Shown: one piece after another, positions 45,702-56,006 of the stretch
Position numbering within the stretch: position 1 is the stretch's first letter
How the letters are laid out: every line of letters begins with the position of its first letter
Assembly (NCBI GenBank): GCA_002686705.1
Contig: NYYH01000056.1
Coordinates: 3,759-67,758 of the forward strand
Length of the DNA: 64,000 bases
Direction: 5' to 3'
Source of the DNA: Bacteroidota bacterium
GTDB lineage: Bacteria; Bacteroidota; Bacteroidia; Bacteroidales; F082
Translations under genes and position numbers: made by a program
The notes under the pieces: generated by a model
Databases searched by the model: none
The model's input: the letters and a program-made list of their open reading frames with translations, nothing else
Told to the model about the DNA's origin: nothing

Positions 45702-45912
45702 TTATTATACTTTTATTATTTTGTGAATTTAGTATGCAAATGTATTATTTTCATTAATAAGTCCGATTCAACTCTTCATGGAAAAGTAATGAATAAATAA
45801 CAACTATACATTGAATTTTACATCCCTATAGGAATTAATAAACTATTTTCGTGAAACGATTATTTCTTAAAATTGCACAAGTGTTATTATCCTTCTTTTA
45901 AATCATTTAATC

Positions 45913-47040
45913 ATGAATATTCGTAAAACTATAATTACTATTGGTGTAGTTGTTTTTGCCATCTTTTTGGCAGTGCTCCTGTCTAAATATTTTGTTGATA
46001 GAAAAGAGATTCCTGAGTCAAGAGAAAAGGAAGAAGCAAAGTTGTATGTAAAAGCATCGCCTGTTATTTACAATGTTAATTATGCCGGAGTATCTGCAAC
46101 CGGTCGGTTATCATCTCAACACGCGGTGGAGCTTAGTGCTGAGGTAGCCGGACAGGTGTTGTCTGGAAATATACTTTTAAAAGAAGGTGCCACATTTAGG
46201 AAAGGTGATTTGTTAGTGCAAATATTTGATGATGAGGCCAGGAGCAACCTCAAAGCAAGTAAAAGTCGTTTTTTAAATGGCATTGCAGGCATACTTCCTG
46301 ACATGAAAATTGATTTTCCTCATAGCTATACTACATGGTCAGATTTCTTTAATGCAATTAATATCAGCAAACCATTACCTGATCTTCCTCAAATTGATTC
46401 TGATAAAGAAAAAGTTTTTCTGGCTAGTCGTAATATCCTGAGTGACTATTATACGATTCAAAGTGCTGAAATCAGATTGGAAAAATATAAGATTTATGCT
46501 CCTTTTAATGGCACTTTTACCAACGTTATGATGGAAGTTGGGTCAGTCGCTAATCCAGGTAGCCGTATTGCAACGATGATTAAAACTGACAAACTTGAAC
46601 TTGAAGTTCCTGTAAAGATAGATGACATTTATTGGATAAATGTAGGCGATAATGTTAAAGCAAGCACAAAAGATGGACTATATACCTGGAATGGAAAAGT
46701 GGTTCGTAAATCCGACTATGTGGATCCAAATTCACAATCCATTACTGTTTTTGTAGCTTTAGAATCTACAAAATCAAAACCACTTTATCAGGGGCAATAT
46801 TTAAAAGCGGTATTTGCTGAACAAAATCTAGATGAAAGTATGGAAATTCCTCGAAATGCCATATTTAACAAGGAATTTGTGTATACTATTGATGAAGGAA
46901 AATTGAAAAAACAAAGGGTTAATATCCTTAAAACAAATGAAACTTCGGTATTATTCTCAGGTTTAGAACCGGGAACCATGATTGTAGTTGAACCCTTGGT
47001 AAATGCTCAGGAAGGTACTAACGCTGAAATCCTCAAATAA
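45913..47040 (+). CDS. RND efflux periplasmic adaptor (membrane fusion protein)
   Basis: A 375-residue HlyD/AcrA-type adaptor. It has an N-terminal membrane anchor or signal (TIGVVVFAIFLAVLLSKYFV), then a split lipoyl/barrel-sandwich domain (VSATGRLSSQHAVELSAEVA, then EIRLEKYKIYAPFNGTFTNV). Beta-barrel and membrane-proximal domains follow, with PVKIDDIYWINVGDNVKAST and VYTIDEGKLKKQRVNILKTN. The alpha-hairpin is short. It links the RND pump and the outer-membrane channel encoded by the next two genes, starting the operon. Confidence 0.93.
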   Translation: MNIRKTIITIGVVVFAIFLAVLLSKYFVDRKEIPESREKEEAKLYVKASPVIYNVNYAGVSATGRLSSQHAVELSAEVAGQVLSGNILLKEGATFRKGDLLVQIFDDEARSNLKASKSRFLNGIAGILPDMKIDFPHSYTTWSDFFNAINISKPLPDLPQIDSDKEKVFLASRNILSDYYTIQSAEIRLEKYKIYAPFNGTFTNVMMEVGSVANPGSRIATMIKTDKLELEVPVKIDDIYWINVGDNVKASTKDGLYTWNGKVVRKSDYVDPNSQSITVFVALESTKSKPLYQGQYLKAVFAEQNLDESMEIPRNAIFNKEFVYTIDEGKLKKQRVNILKTNETSVLFSGLEPGTMIVVEPLVNAQEGTNAEILK

Positions 47041-47041
47041 T

Positions 47042-50000
47042 ATGAAGAAGCTCATTAGTATTTTTGTTAAATACCCCTTTTATGCCAATGTGATGATTGC
47101 CATAATGCTTATTGTTGGAACAATGAGCTTTTTGTCAATGAAAAAATCATTCTTCCCCGAAATGTCAGAAAAAGACATATTCGTTTCTGTTTTTTATCCT
47201 GGTGCATCCCCCAAAGAAATGGAGGAAGGAATTACTATTAGAGTTGAAGAAGCTATTCGTGGTATTGCAGGGATTAAGGAAGTTAACTCCACTTCATCAG
47301 AAAATATTTCTAGTACCAGGATTACCGTCACTGGTGAGTACGACATTGACGAATCATTGATGGAAGTAAAAAATGCAGTTGATGGAATAACATCTTTTCC
47401 TGTTGATGCCGAGCGTCCTATTGTGTTCAAACAACGCTCAGCTACCTTTGCAATGTTCATGGGATTATCAGGTGATGCTGACAGGCTTACCCTTAAAAAA
47501 TATGCTGATCAGATAGAATATGATTTGTACAATTCTGGGATCATGTCGCAAATTACAGTAAGTGGATACCCTGCACTGGAAATTTCTGTGGAGATTTCTG
47601 AGGAAAATCTGCTACGATATAATCTTAGTTTCGATGAAGTTTCAAGAGCAATAGCCCAAAACAATCTTGATATATCGGGAGGTCAAATCCGCTCTGATGT
47701 GGAGGAGATTATGATCAGATCACGTTACCGTACCGTTAATCCGGATGAGATTGAGCAAATTATCATTAGAGCCAATCCAGATGGTAGCTTTTTACGAATA
47801 TTCGATGTGGGGGAAGTAAAAATGCAGTTTGCCGATGTGGCTAGCCAATCGCTGATGAATGGAAAACATTCTATGTCCTTTGCAATTAATAAACTACCTG
47901 AAGAAGACCTCTCAAAAATTTCAAAATTCTGCAACGATCTCGCCAAGGAGTTCAATGCTAATCACAGCGATGCACAACTTTATGTTACGTACGATTTTTT
48001 AAATATGCTAAAAGGTAGGTTGTCACTACTGTATAAAAATGGTGGAATTGGACTTGTACTTATATTACTCACACTTGGCGTTTTTTTAAGTCTACGCCTT
48101 TCGTTTTGGGTTGCATTTGGTATTCCTGCCTCATTTTTATCAATGTTTATTCTGGGGGCAGCATATGGAATCACAATAAATATGATCTCTCTTTTTGGGA
48201 TGATACTTGTAATTGGAATACTCGTTGATGACGGTATTGTAATTGCAGAAAATATTTATACACATTTTCAGAAAGGAAAGTCACCAAAAAAGGCTGCTGT
48301 AGAAGGAACTATGGAGGTGTTGCCGGCCGTAATGACCTCTGTAACTACAACTATAATCGCGTTTTCTCCTTTATTTTTTATTGAAGGAAGAATGGAATTT
48401 TTGTTCGAAATGGCTTTTGTGGTAGTATTCAGTTTGGCCTTTTCACTTCTTGAGGCTTTCTTTGTTTTGCCAGCGCACCTTGGCAGCAGTTTTGTGCTAA
48501 GAAGAAGCCAAAGAGAAAGCATTGGAAAAAAAATTCGTGATGGTTTAGACAAAGCGTTAAGCTTCATGCGACAGAAAATTTATGGTAAAAGTTTAACCTT
48601 TGTTCTAAGATGGAAATATATTTTTCTTTTCGTCCCGTCATTATTGTTTATCATAACATTCGGACTATTTGGAGGAGGACAAATAAAGGCTACTTTTTTC
48701 CCATCTATACCCTTCGATCAATTTACTGCCGATATTACTTTCAAGCCAGGTTCTGGTGAAAAACAAACTCTAAAGTATGTACAAAAAATTGATGACGCAA
48801 TTTGGGAAGTAAATACTGAACTAAAGGAAGAGTTAAATGACACTGCTGATTTTGTAAACTACACATTTGTTTCAACCGGATCGGCATTTAACGGACAAGA
48901 AGTAGGATCACATGCAGGTAATGTTTTTGTTCTATTACGGGATCTGGAAAATACAGGAACGTCCAGTTATGAGGTCGTTACAAGGGTTCAAAATAAGCTC
49001 GGACCATTACCAGAAGCAGAAAAAGTAAAAATTGCAGGCAGAAATACATTTGGCACTCCCGTTTCAATTAGTTTGCTGGGTAAAGATTTGGATGAATTAA
49101 ATGCTGCAAAAGATTTTCTTCTCAGAGGTATGAAGCAAATTAAAGCCCTCAATAATATTACCGATGTAAATCCTGCAGGGAAACGAGAAGTGCAATTGAA
49201 ATTGAAACCCAAAGCTTACTTTCTGGGATTTACTCAAGCCAGCCTTACTAACCAGGTACGGCAGGGATTTTTTGGAGGGCAGGCTCAACGTTTGCAGCAT
49301 GGAAAAGATGAGTTAAGGGTTTGGGTACGTTACCCCAAAAGTGATCGAATTAATCTGGGACAACTTGAAAACATGAAGATCAAAACAATTGCCGGCGAAT
49401 ATCCTTTAAGTGAATTGGCCGAATATACCATCGATCGTGGACCAGTAAGTATCAAGCATTTTAATGGGGAAAGAGAAGTGCGGGTTGAAGCAGATTTGCT
49501 GAATCCTTATGATCCTGTGCCTCCAATTATTGAAAAAATCAGAACCGATGTTCTTCCTGAAATCGAAAGTACATATCCAGGAGTAACCATTGAATACCAA
49601 GGGCAACAACGCGATTCTAACGAAACCATGGAACAGATAATAAATTTATTTGGCATTGCTTTCGCACTGATGTTCCTTGTAATTGTTGTACATTTTAAAT
49701 CCTTTACACAAGGAATTATTATTGTAGCTATGATCCCATTAGCATGGATGGGAGCCGCTTGGGGCCATGGTGTTGAAGGAATCCCGGTTTCTATGTTGAG
49801 TGCATGGGGTATGATTGCTTTATCAGGTGTTATCATTAACGATGCTGTAGTTTTCCTTGCTAAATACAACCGGTTATTATTGGAGGGACTAAAAGTTAAA
49901 GATGCCGTATTTAAAACCGGAATGGCACGTTTCAGGGCCATAGTGTTAACTACCATTACAACTAGTGTTGGTTTATATCCAATTATACTTGAAAAAAGTT

Positions 50001-50275
50001 TCCAGGCACAATTCCTGAGGCCAATGGCTGTAGCACTAGCTTATGGTGTATTTATAGGAACTGCATTTATTTTAATCTTCTTCCCTGTGCTTATACTTGT
50101 TCTAAACGATCTGAAAAGATCATTAAAATGGTTGTTTAGAAACTTAAACCTTTGGATTAGAAGAGGTGATCGTACATATGTAATTAGCGAAGCGGAAATT
50201 GATGCTACACAAAAGTATCCGGAGCCTGAAGAAGTTGAAAAAGCAATTATCATGAGTAAAAGAAGAATTGATTAA
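47042..50275 (+). CDS. RND-type efflux transporter, inner-membrane subunit
   Basis: A 1077-residue AcrB/HAE-type RND pump with 12 predicted helices and two large periplasmic loops. The start at 47042 (MKKLISIFVKYPFYANVMIA) lies one base after the adaptor stop; the frame extends upstream inside the adaptor gene but that start is unlikely. Helix 4 has the proton-relay Asp pair (GILVDDGIVIAENIYTHF). The second half has LSGVIINDAVVFLAKYNRLL. Loop sequences such as VFYPGASPKEMEEGI and QIEYDLYNSGIMSQITVSGY fit the general efflux clade rather than CusA-type metal exporters, but substrate cannot be named. Confidence 0.95.
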   Translation: MKKLISIFVKYPFYANVMIAIMLIVGTMSFLSMKKSFFPEMSEKDIFVSVFYPGASPKEMEEGITIRVEEAIRGIAGIKEVNSTSSENISSTRITVTGEYDIDESLMEVKNAVDGITSFPVDAERPIVFKQRSATFAMFMGLSGDADRLTLKKYADQIEYDLYNSGIMSQITVSGYPALEISVEISEENLLRYNLSFDEVSRAIAQNNLDISGGQIRSDVEEIMIRSRYRTVNPDEIEQIIIRANPDGSFLRIFDVGEVKMQFADVASQSLMNGKHSMSFAINKLPEEDLSKISKFCNDLAKEFNANHSDAQLYVTYDFLNMLKGRLSLLYKNGGIGLVLILLTLGVFLSLRLSFWVAFGIPASFLSMFILGAAYGITINMISLFGMILVIGILVDDGIVIAENIYTHFQKGKSPKKAAVEGTMEVLPAVMTSVTTTIIAFSPLFFIEGRMEFLFEMAFVVVFSLAFSLLEAFFVLPAHLGSSFVLRRSQRESIGKKIRDGLDKALSFMRQKIYGKSLTFVLRWKYIFLFVPSLLFIITFGLFGGGQIKATFFPSIPFDQFTADITFKPGSGEKQTLKYVQKIDDAIWEVNTELKEELNDTADFVNYTFVSTGSAFNGQEVGSHAGNVFVLLRDLENTGTSSYEVVTRVQNKLGPLPEAEKVKIAGRNTFGTPVSISLLGKDLDELNAAKDFLLRGMKQIKALNNITDVNPAGKREVQLKLKPKAYFLGFTQASLTNQVRQGFFGGQAQRLQHGKDELRVWVRYPKSDRINLGQLENMKIKTIAGEYPLSELAEYTIDRGPVSIKHFNGEREVRVEADLLNPYDPVPPIIEKIRTDVLPEIESTYPGVTIEYQGQQRDSNETMEQIINLFGIAFALMFLVIVVHFKSFTQGIIIVAMIPLAWMGAAWGHGVEGIPVSMLSAWGMIALSGVIINDAVVFLAKYNRLLLEGLKVKDAVFKTGMARFRAIVLTTITTSVGLYPIILEKSFQAQFLRPMAVALAYGVFIGTAFILIFFPVLILVLNDLKRSLKWLFRNLNLWIRRGDRTYVISEAEIDATQKYPEPEEVEKAIIMSKRRID

Positions 50276-50305
50276 TGCTTAAATTCAAATTGTAAAAGAA
50301 TAACA

Positions 50306-51634
50306 ATGAATAGTTTATTAATACAAGTATTGTCAGCTCTGATTCTGTTGGTTAACATATTTTCAGTAACATATACTCAGGGACAGGAACAACTCTCATT
50401 GGAAACTGCAATACTAAAGGGATTGAAAAATAATTTTCAGGTTAGAATTTTTGAAGAATATTACAAGTCGGCACAATTAGGCAATGCCTGGGGAACAGTT
50501 GGACGATACCCTTCAATTTCTTTAGGAGTAACAAGTGTTAACCGTTTTGATGATGCTCCTTTGGTTCAAAATCCCGATGAAAGAAATGAATTGTATACTA
50601 ATAGACTATCCCCGTATGTTAATGTAAACTGGTTGCTTTTTAATGGTTTTTCTGTAAAAATTAATAAGGAAAAATTAGATTTACTTGAGAATTATTCAGC
50701 CGGTAATTCTGCCTTAGTAGTGGAGAATACAGTTCAGGCAATTATTCTGGGATATTATAATGCCTTGTTGCAGCAAGAGAGATTGAAGGTGTTGGCAGAA
50801 GTTAAAAAACTTTCGGGTGATCGATATGCTTATGAAACAGTACGCCGAGAAATTGGAAGTGCGGTCACTTTTGAAGTTTTGCAAGCCAAAAACTCATATC
50901 TAAGCGACTCAACAAATTATTTATTACAAGAACTCAATGTTAAAAATGCTTTTCTCCGACTCAACCTGCTGTTGGGCGAACCACCTGAAGTCAGTTTCAT
51001 TCTTTCGGATTCATTCCAGGTAGAAACTCAAACCTATGATCTTGAAGATCTAAAGGAAAAAATGATGTCAAGCAATAAAACTCTGCAAAACCAATATGTA
51101 AACCAGGAGATCCTTAAAAAGGGTACCGGTATTGCAAAAAGTGCGATGTACCCTTCTTTATCATTAAATGCGGGCAGTGATTATAACAAGGGTTGGTACA
51201 ATCTACCAAGAAATGATGATTATGATAGTTATTCATATGATTATTATGCCAACTTTTCTTTGAGTTTTAATTTGTTTAATGGAGGAAATACCAGAAGGGA
51301 TATACTTCAAGCAGGAATTAGTGAGCGGGTAGGACAATTAGAAATACTCGAAATGAAACAAACTCTTGCTAACTTATTAGTAAATCAATATGAGTTGTAT
51401 GACATCCGAAAGCAACTTTTGAATGTAGCGCAGGCTAACATGGAGAGTGCTGAACTGAATATGCAAATTGCAACTGAAAAATACCGTAGTGGCACAATCA
51501 ATTCATTTAATTTTAGGGATGTTCAATTAATTTATCTAAACGCTGCGCATCGTAAACTCAACGCCATCTACGATATTATAGATACACATACTGAGCTATT
51601 GCGCTTAACTGGGGGAATCGTTACAGAAAATTAG
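50306..51634 (+). CDS. TolC-family outer-membrane channel
   Basis: A 442-residue outer membrane efflux protein (OEP). A signal peptide (QVLSALILLVNIFSVTYTQG) is followed by two internally similar halves with long alpha-helical segments. The first has LETAILKGLKNNFQVRIFEE and VQAIILGYYNALLQQERLKV, the second AKSAMYPSLSLNAGSDYNKG and MESAELNMQIATEKYRSGTI. It completes the tripartite RND system with the adaptor and pump genes just upstream; all three are probably one transcript. Confidence 0.93.
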   Translation: MNSLLIQVLSALILLVNIFSVTYTQGQEQLSLETAILKGLKNNFQVRIFEEYYKSAQLGNAWGTVGRYPSISLGVTSVNRFDDAPLVQNPDERNELYTNRLSPYVNVNWLLFNGFSVKINKEKLDLLENYSAGNSALVVENTVQAIILGYYNALLQQERLKVLAEVKKLSGDRYAYETVRREIGSAVTFEVLQAKNSYLSDSTNYLLQELNVKNAFLRLNLLLGEPPEVSFILSDSFQVETQTYDLEDLKEKMMSSNKTLQNQYVNQEILKKGTGIAKSAMYPSLSLNAGSDYNKGWYNLPRNDDYDSYSYDYYANFSLSFNLFNGGNTRRDILQAGISERVGQLEILEMKQTLANLLVNQYELYDIRKQLLNVAQANMESAELNMQIATEKYRSGTINSFNFRDVQLIYLNAAHRKLNAIYDIIDTHTELLRLTGGIVTEN

Positions 51635-51763
51635 CATTTCCAATATTATATTTTCCCAAGTCATTTTTCCTATACTACAAATCAAATCTTTGTCATTAGT
51701 AGTGCAGTGTAGGATCTCCATTGATGTGTAATTTTAACCCAAATTCTAAAATTAAAATTCACC

Positions 51764-51771
51764 TATCTTTG
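51764..51771 (+). promoter_or_regulatory. Putative -7 box of ettA
   Basis: TATCTTTG matches TAnnTTTG, 21 bases before the ATG at 51793. Confidence 0.35.
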
Positions 51772-51792
51772 ATCCACAAAATCAGATTATAA

Positions 51793-53466
51793 ATGTCAGA
51801 CGATAAAAAGATAATTTTTTCCATGGTTGGAGTGGGCAAAATTATTCCCCCTAACAAACAGATACTTAAAGATATTTATTTGTCTTTTTTTTACGGTGAC
51901 AAAATTGGAATTATTGGATTAAATGGTTCCGGAAAATCTACACTTCTTAACATAATTGCTGGTAAGGATACTGCATATAACGGTGAGGTTGTTTTTTTGA
52001 AAGGATATTCTATTGGACTACTTGAGCAGGAGCCATTATTAGACAACAAAAGTACCGTTCGTCAGGTTGTAGAAGAGGGTGTACAGGAAGTAGTTAATCT
52101 GCTTAAAGAATACGAAGAGGTTAACTTGCGTTTTTCTGAACCTATGTCGGACGAAGATATGAACAAGTTAATCCAGCGTCAGGGAGAATTAACTGAACTT
52201 ATTGAACAACATAATGGATGGGAGCTTGATTCACGGCTTGAACGTGCTATGGATGTGCTTCGATGTCCTGAAGAAGATAAACCAGTTAACATTCTTTCTG
52301 GTGGTGAACGACGTAGAGTCGCACTCTGTCGTTTGCTGTTGCAGGAACCAGATATATTACTGCTTGATGAACCTACAAACCATCTTGATGCTGAATCTGT
52401 AGAATGGCTCGAACAACACTTGCAGCAATATACAGGAACTGTAATCGCTGTTACTCACGATCGATATTTTCTGGATAACGTAGCTGGGTGGATTCTTGAA
52501 CTCGACCGTGGCAAAGGCATTCCATGGAAAGGGAATTATTCGGGCTGGCTTGAACAGAAGTCGAAGCAATTAGAAATGGAAGAAAAATCGGTAAGTAAAC
52601 GCCGCAAAACTCTTGAAAGAGAACTTGAATGGGTACGAATGGCCCCTAAAGCCAGGCATGCTAAATCCAAAGCTCGTTTGTCTAACTATGAAAAACTCCT
52701 TTCTCAAAACAGTAATGAGAAAGTGGAACAATTGGAGATATTTATTCCAAATGGCCAACGACTGGGTACTAAGGTAATCGAAGTTAAAGATCTTCATAAA
52801 GCATACGGTGATAAATTACTTTTTGATGAATTGAATTTTAGTTTACCACTAGGAGGTATTGTTGGCGTAATTGGCCCTAACGGAGCTGGGAAAACAACTT
52901 TGTTTCGTTTGATTATGGGTTTGGAACAACCTGATAGTGGTTCATTCGATGTTGGTGATACAGTTAAAGTTGGCTATGTTGATCAGGCTCATCAGGAAAT
53001 TGATCCTGAAAAAAATGTGTGGGAGATCATTTCCGGTGGTCATGACGATATACAGTTGGGTAACAGAAGTATGAACTCCAGGGCATATGTTTCAAGATTT
53101 AATTTTAGTGGTACTGATCAGGGCAAAAAAGCAGGCATCCTTTCAGGCGGAGAGCGAAACCGTATGCATTTGGCACTTACTCTAAGACAAGAGGCTAATG
53201 TGCTACTACTTGACGAACCAACTAATGATATCGATGTAAACACATTACGAGCACTTGAAGAAGGACTTGAACATTTTGCCGGGTGTGCAGTAGTTATTTC
53301 TCACGACAGATGGTTCCTCGATCGTATTGCAACTCATATCCTTGCCTTTGAAGGCGACTCTAAAGTTTACTTTTTCGAAGGCTCTTATTCTGAATATGAA
53401 GAAAACAAAAAGAAGCGGCTTGGTGATCATTCACCTAAAAGGATTAGGTATAGGAAATTGGGATAG
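51793..53466 (+). CDS. ettA: Energy-dependent translational throttle protein EttA (ABC-F)
   Basis: A 557-residue cytosolic ABC-F ATPase without membrane segments. It carries two nucleotide-binding domains: Walker A GLNGSGKST (residues 42-50) and GPNGAGKTT, signature motifs LSGGERRR and LSGGERNR, and Walker B DEPTNHLD and DEPTNDID. The linker contains the family's KSVSKRRKTLERELEWVRMA helix. The length and the second half match EttA rather than antibiotic-resistance ABC-F proteins. EttA binds the ribosomal E site and gates entry into elongation according to the ATP/ADP ratio. Probably monocistronic. Confidence 0.94.
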   Translation: MSDDKKIIFSMVGVGKIIPPNKQILKDIYLSFFYGDKIGIIGLNGSGKSTLLNIIAGKDTAYNGEVVFLKGYSIGLLEQEPLLDNKSTVRQVVEEGVQEVVNLLKEYEEVNLRFSEPMSDEDMNKLIQRQGELTELIEQHNGWELDSRLERAMDVLRCPEEDKPVNILSGGERRRVALCRLLLQEPDILLLDEPTNHLDAESVEWLEQHLQQYTGTVIAVTHDRYFLDNVAGWILELDRGKGIPWKGNYSGWLEQKSKQLEMEEKSVSKRRKTLERELEWVRMAPKARHAKSKARLSNYEKLLSQNSNEKVEQLEIFIPNGQRLGTKVIEVKDLHKAYGDKLLFDELNFSLPLGGIVGVIGPNGAGKTTLFRLIMGLEQPDSGSFDVGDTVKVGYVDQAHQEIDPEKNVWEIISGGHDDIQLGNRSMNSRAYVSRFNFSGTDQGKKAGILSGGERNRMHLALTLRQEANVLLLDEPTNDIDVNTLRALEEGLEHFAGCAVVISHDRWFLDRIATHILAFEGDSKVYFFEGSYSEYEENKKKRLGDHSPKRIRYRKLG

Positions 53467-53520
53467 TGTTAATATTAATAATTTTGTCAGTAATCAAAAA
53501 TAGCAAATACATTAGATAGT

Positions 53521-55170
53521 ATGATACTGACTAAATCTTTGTCCAAACATATCTATTTGTCTCAATTAGTTTTGGCTATTATACCTGTGCTTTATTTTCT
53601 GGCTAGTTTAATTGCTCTTTCAAATTATGGATGTTTCTATCAGCGAATCACCGACCCGGAATATTTTCATTTATTAAATGGGATTAATCTTGCCCTCTTT
53701 AATCTTGCCACACCTTATATTGATCATCCGGGAACTGTGCTGCAGGTTATTGTGGCAATTTCATCATGGCCAGTGAGTATAGGCATACAAGGTTTTATTG
53801 CTGATAATGTTGTTGATAATCCTGAACTATTTCTAAAAGCAGCAATTGTATTAATGAACATTATTGTTACCTATGTGCTGTTCGTTGTCGGTCGGATGGT
53901 TTTTTCTTCAACAAAAAATATATGGGACTCACTTATAATCCAATTAATGCCTTTCGGAAATATATATGCGTTAAATGTTTTTGGCAGATTAACGCCGGAA
54001 AGTTTTATGATAGTTCCCATATTATTGTTATCTGTAATATTAATAGTCTACTTAAACACTAACTCACAAAAAACTCTCACCAAGAAACAAATTATTTATC
54101 TGGCAATGATTGGTGGTTTGGGAATGGCTATTAAATTCAGTTACCTTCCTTTTTTAGTAATCCCGATATTTGTGATAAATTCATTTAAGCGCATTATCAA
54201 ATATAGCTTACTAAGTATTTCTTTTACATTATTATTTGCGTTTCCGATACTTTTTAATTTATCCAAATCAATCTCCTGGTTTGGTAATATGTTTGTAAAA
54301 TCTGGTCACTGGGGAGATGGGAAGTCGATATTTATTGAATGGGCCGAAATTCCTCACAGGTTACAATTATTACTGAATTTAAACTATTTACTTCCAATTT
54401 TATTGGTATTGTTAATTGTGATAGCTTCGTATGTTTATTTTGTTTCAAGAAGAAAAAGACAAGAATTAAGAAAGTTAAACCTAATAACGGTTGGTATTAT
54501 TAGCGGGATACTATTATCTGTTTTTTTGATTACAAAACACTTTGCATATCGATATTACTTTCCAACTTTATTATTTCAAGTGGTCTTAATTTATTTAATA
54601 ATTGAGTATGCGTCCAGATTGTTTTGGAATAAGACATCAAGAAAATATATATCGAGTATTGGATTTGGAATTTTACTATTATTTATAGTTTGGCAGTTAC
54701 CTGATTTGAAGAAGAAAATTAACCAAATAGCAATTGATCACCAGCAATATGCCGAACGATCGGACATTATTCAGAATAGCAGAAATGAAAACATACCATT
54801 GATTATCAGTTCGTACTATGCCGGTTGCCCCTTTCCTGAATTTTCACTTAATAATGCCTATTTATTATGTGGGAATCTAAAAACTACCTTTTCGGAGAAA
54901 CTGCGTAATAAGTATCCTAGGAGTATTTTTTATGTAAGTTGGTCGGACAAGTTCTTTCATTGGAATCACTTTTGGGAAGCGAAAGAATTTATTGAATCTG
55001 AAAAAGGGGCGTACGTTTTTATTGGACAGGAAAATGAAAAAGATTTGGATGTTATATTAGCAAGGTTGAAAAAATCATTTCCGGATTATTCTGTTACTAA
55101 TAACCTTGTACACCATTTTCGGAATCCCGAAGAATACTACTACAAAATTGAACTAGTTGCAACCGAATAA
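53521..55170 (+). CDS. Polytopic GT-C-like membrane protein of unknown function
   Basis: A 549-residue protein with 10 or more hydrophobic helices and a C-terminal soluble domain of about 140 residues. The first external loop holds acidic residues (YQRITDPEYFHLLNGINLAL, then TPYIDHPGTVLQ). A later loop has FGRLTPESFMIVPILLL. This loop pattern and topology resemble GT-C glycosyltransferases that use lipid-linked sugars (PMT/ArnT-like), but no specific family is recognised. The C-terminal domain (WSDKFFHWNHFWEAKEFIES) has no known motif. No sugar-nucleotide genes are adjacent. Confidence 0.65.
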   Translation: MILTKSLSKHIYLSQLVLAIIPVLYFLASLIALSNYGCFYQRITDPEYFHLLNGINLALFNLATPYIDHPGTVLQVIVAISSWPVSIGIQGFIADNVVDNPELFLKAAIVLMNIIVTYVLFVVGRMVFSSTKNIWDSLIIQLMPFGNIYALNVFGRLTPESFMIVPILLLSVILIVYLNTNSQKTLTKKQIIYLAMIGGLGMAIKFSYLPFLVIPIFVINSFKRIIKYSLLSISFTLLFAFPILFNLSKSISWFGNMFVKSGHWGDGKSIFIEWAEIPHRLQLLLNLNYLLPILLVLLIVIASYVYFVSRRKRQELRKLNLITVGIISGILLSVFLITKHFAYRYYFPTLLFQVVLIYLIIEYASRLFWNKTSRKYISSIGFGILLLFIVWQLPDLKKKINQIAIDHQQYAERSDIIQNSRNENIPLIISSYYAGCPFPEFSLNNAYLLCGNLKTTFSEKLRNKYPRSIFYVSWSDKFFHWNHFWEAKEFIESEKGAYVFIGQENEKDLDVILARLKKSFPDYSVTNNLVHHFRNPEEYYYKIELVATE

Positions 55171-55249
55171 ATTCACTTCTGTTTTGGCCTACTCTGAATT
55201 ATTTTAGGGGATTTTGTATATTTATCCGCATAAATTTTAAAGCAGAATT

Positions 55250-55951
55250 ATGAAAACACGAACGATTCTCTTTATCCTAATTACCCTGAATATAGGTATC
55301 CTATTCCCAGTTTTAGGCCAGGACGCATACGAAAAGGAAAGAATACATATGGTTAACCAGCAGATCAAGTCTCGTGGGATTTATGACAAAAACACCCTGA
55401 ACGCAATGAAAACTGTCAAGAGACACTTGTTCGTTCTGCCTGGATACCGAAATAGTGCATACGAAGATAGGCCCTTACCCATAGGGTACGGACAAACCAT
55501 CTCTCAACCTTATATCGTAGCATATATGACGGAGTTGTTAAATGTAGGACAAGGTGATACTGTGTTAGAAATTGGTACAGGTTCAGGTTATCAGGCTGCT
55601 ATACTAGCCGAATTTGTAAAACAGGTTTATACTATCGAAATTGTTGAAGAATTGTACATTTCTGCAAAAAAACGATTGAAAACGCTTAACTACAATAATG
55701 TTGAAGTTAAGGGGGATGATGGTTATTATGGTTGGGAAGAACATGGTCCTTTTGATGGCATTGTTGTAACCGCTGCTGCAGAATATGTACCACCACCATT
55801 AATCGAGCAACTTAAAGATGGCGGCAAGATGATTATTCCTGTTGGCTCTCCATTTGGTGTCCAAACCCTGATGATGATAACGAAAAAAGGGGGTAAGGTG
55901 AAAACAAGCAGACTTATACCAGTCCGCTTTGTTCCTTTTACACGCAATTAA
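55250..55951 (+). CDS. pcm: Exported protein-L-isoaspartate O-methyltransferase
   Basis: A 233-residue PIMT that methylates L-isoaspartyl residues in damaged proteins, allowing repair. The catalytic domain has the family blocks VKRHLFVLPGYRNSAYEDRP, PIGYGQTISQPYIVAYMTEL, the SAM motif VLEIGTGSGYQAAILAE, and GPFDGIVVTAAAEYVPPPLI. Unusually, an N-terminal signal peptide (ILFILITLNIGILFPVLG-Q) precedes it, so the enzyme should be exported. SAM is not normally available outside the cytosol, so an exported PIMT raises the question of how it works. Confidence 0.92.
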   Translation: MKTRTILFILITLNIGILFPVLGQDAYEKERIHMVNQQIKSRGIYDKNTLNAMKTVKRHLFVLPGYRNSAYEDRPLPIGYGQTISQPYIVAYMTELLNVGQGDTVLEIGTGSGYQAAILAEFVKQVYTIEIVEELYISAKKRLKTLNYNNVEVKGDDGYYGWEEHGPFDGIVVTAAAEYVPPPLIEQLKDGGKMIIPVGSPFGVQTLMMITKKGGKVKTSRLIPVRFVPFTRN

Positions 55952-56006
55952 TAATTAGTTAAATTGTTAACAATAAGCGGTTTTCATAAAAAATAATTAA
56001 TAATAA

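Noticed and set aside
47003..47041. Longer start of the RND pump overlapping the adaptor gene
   Set aside because: The 13 extra residues are an out-of-frame reading of the adaptor's conserved end; the ATG at 47042 gives the standard pump N-terminus.
49507..49956. 149-residue minus-strand open frame inside the RND pump gene
   Set aside because: Shadow of the conserved pump sequence on the other strand; no start context or domain.
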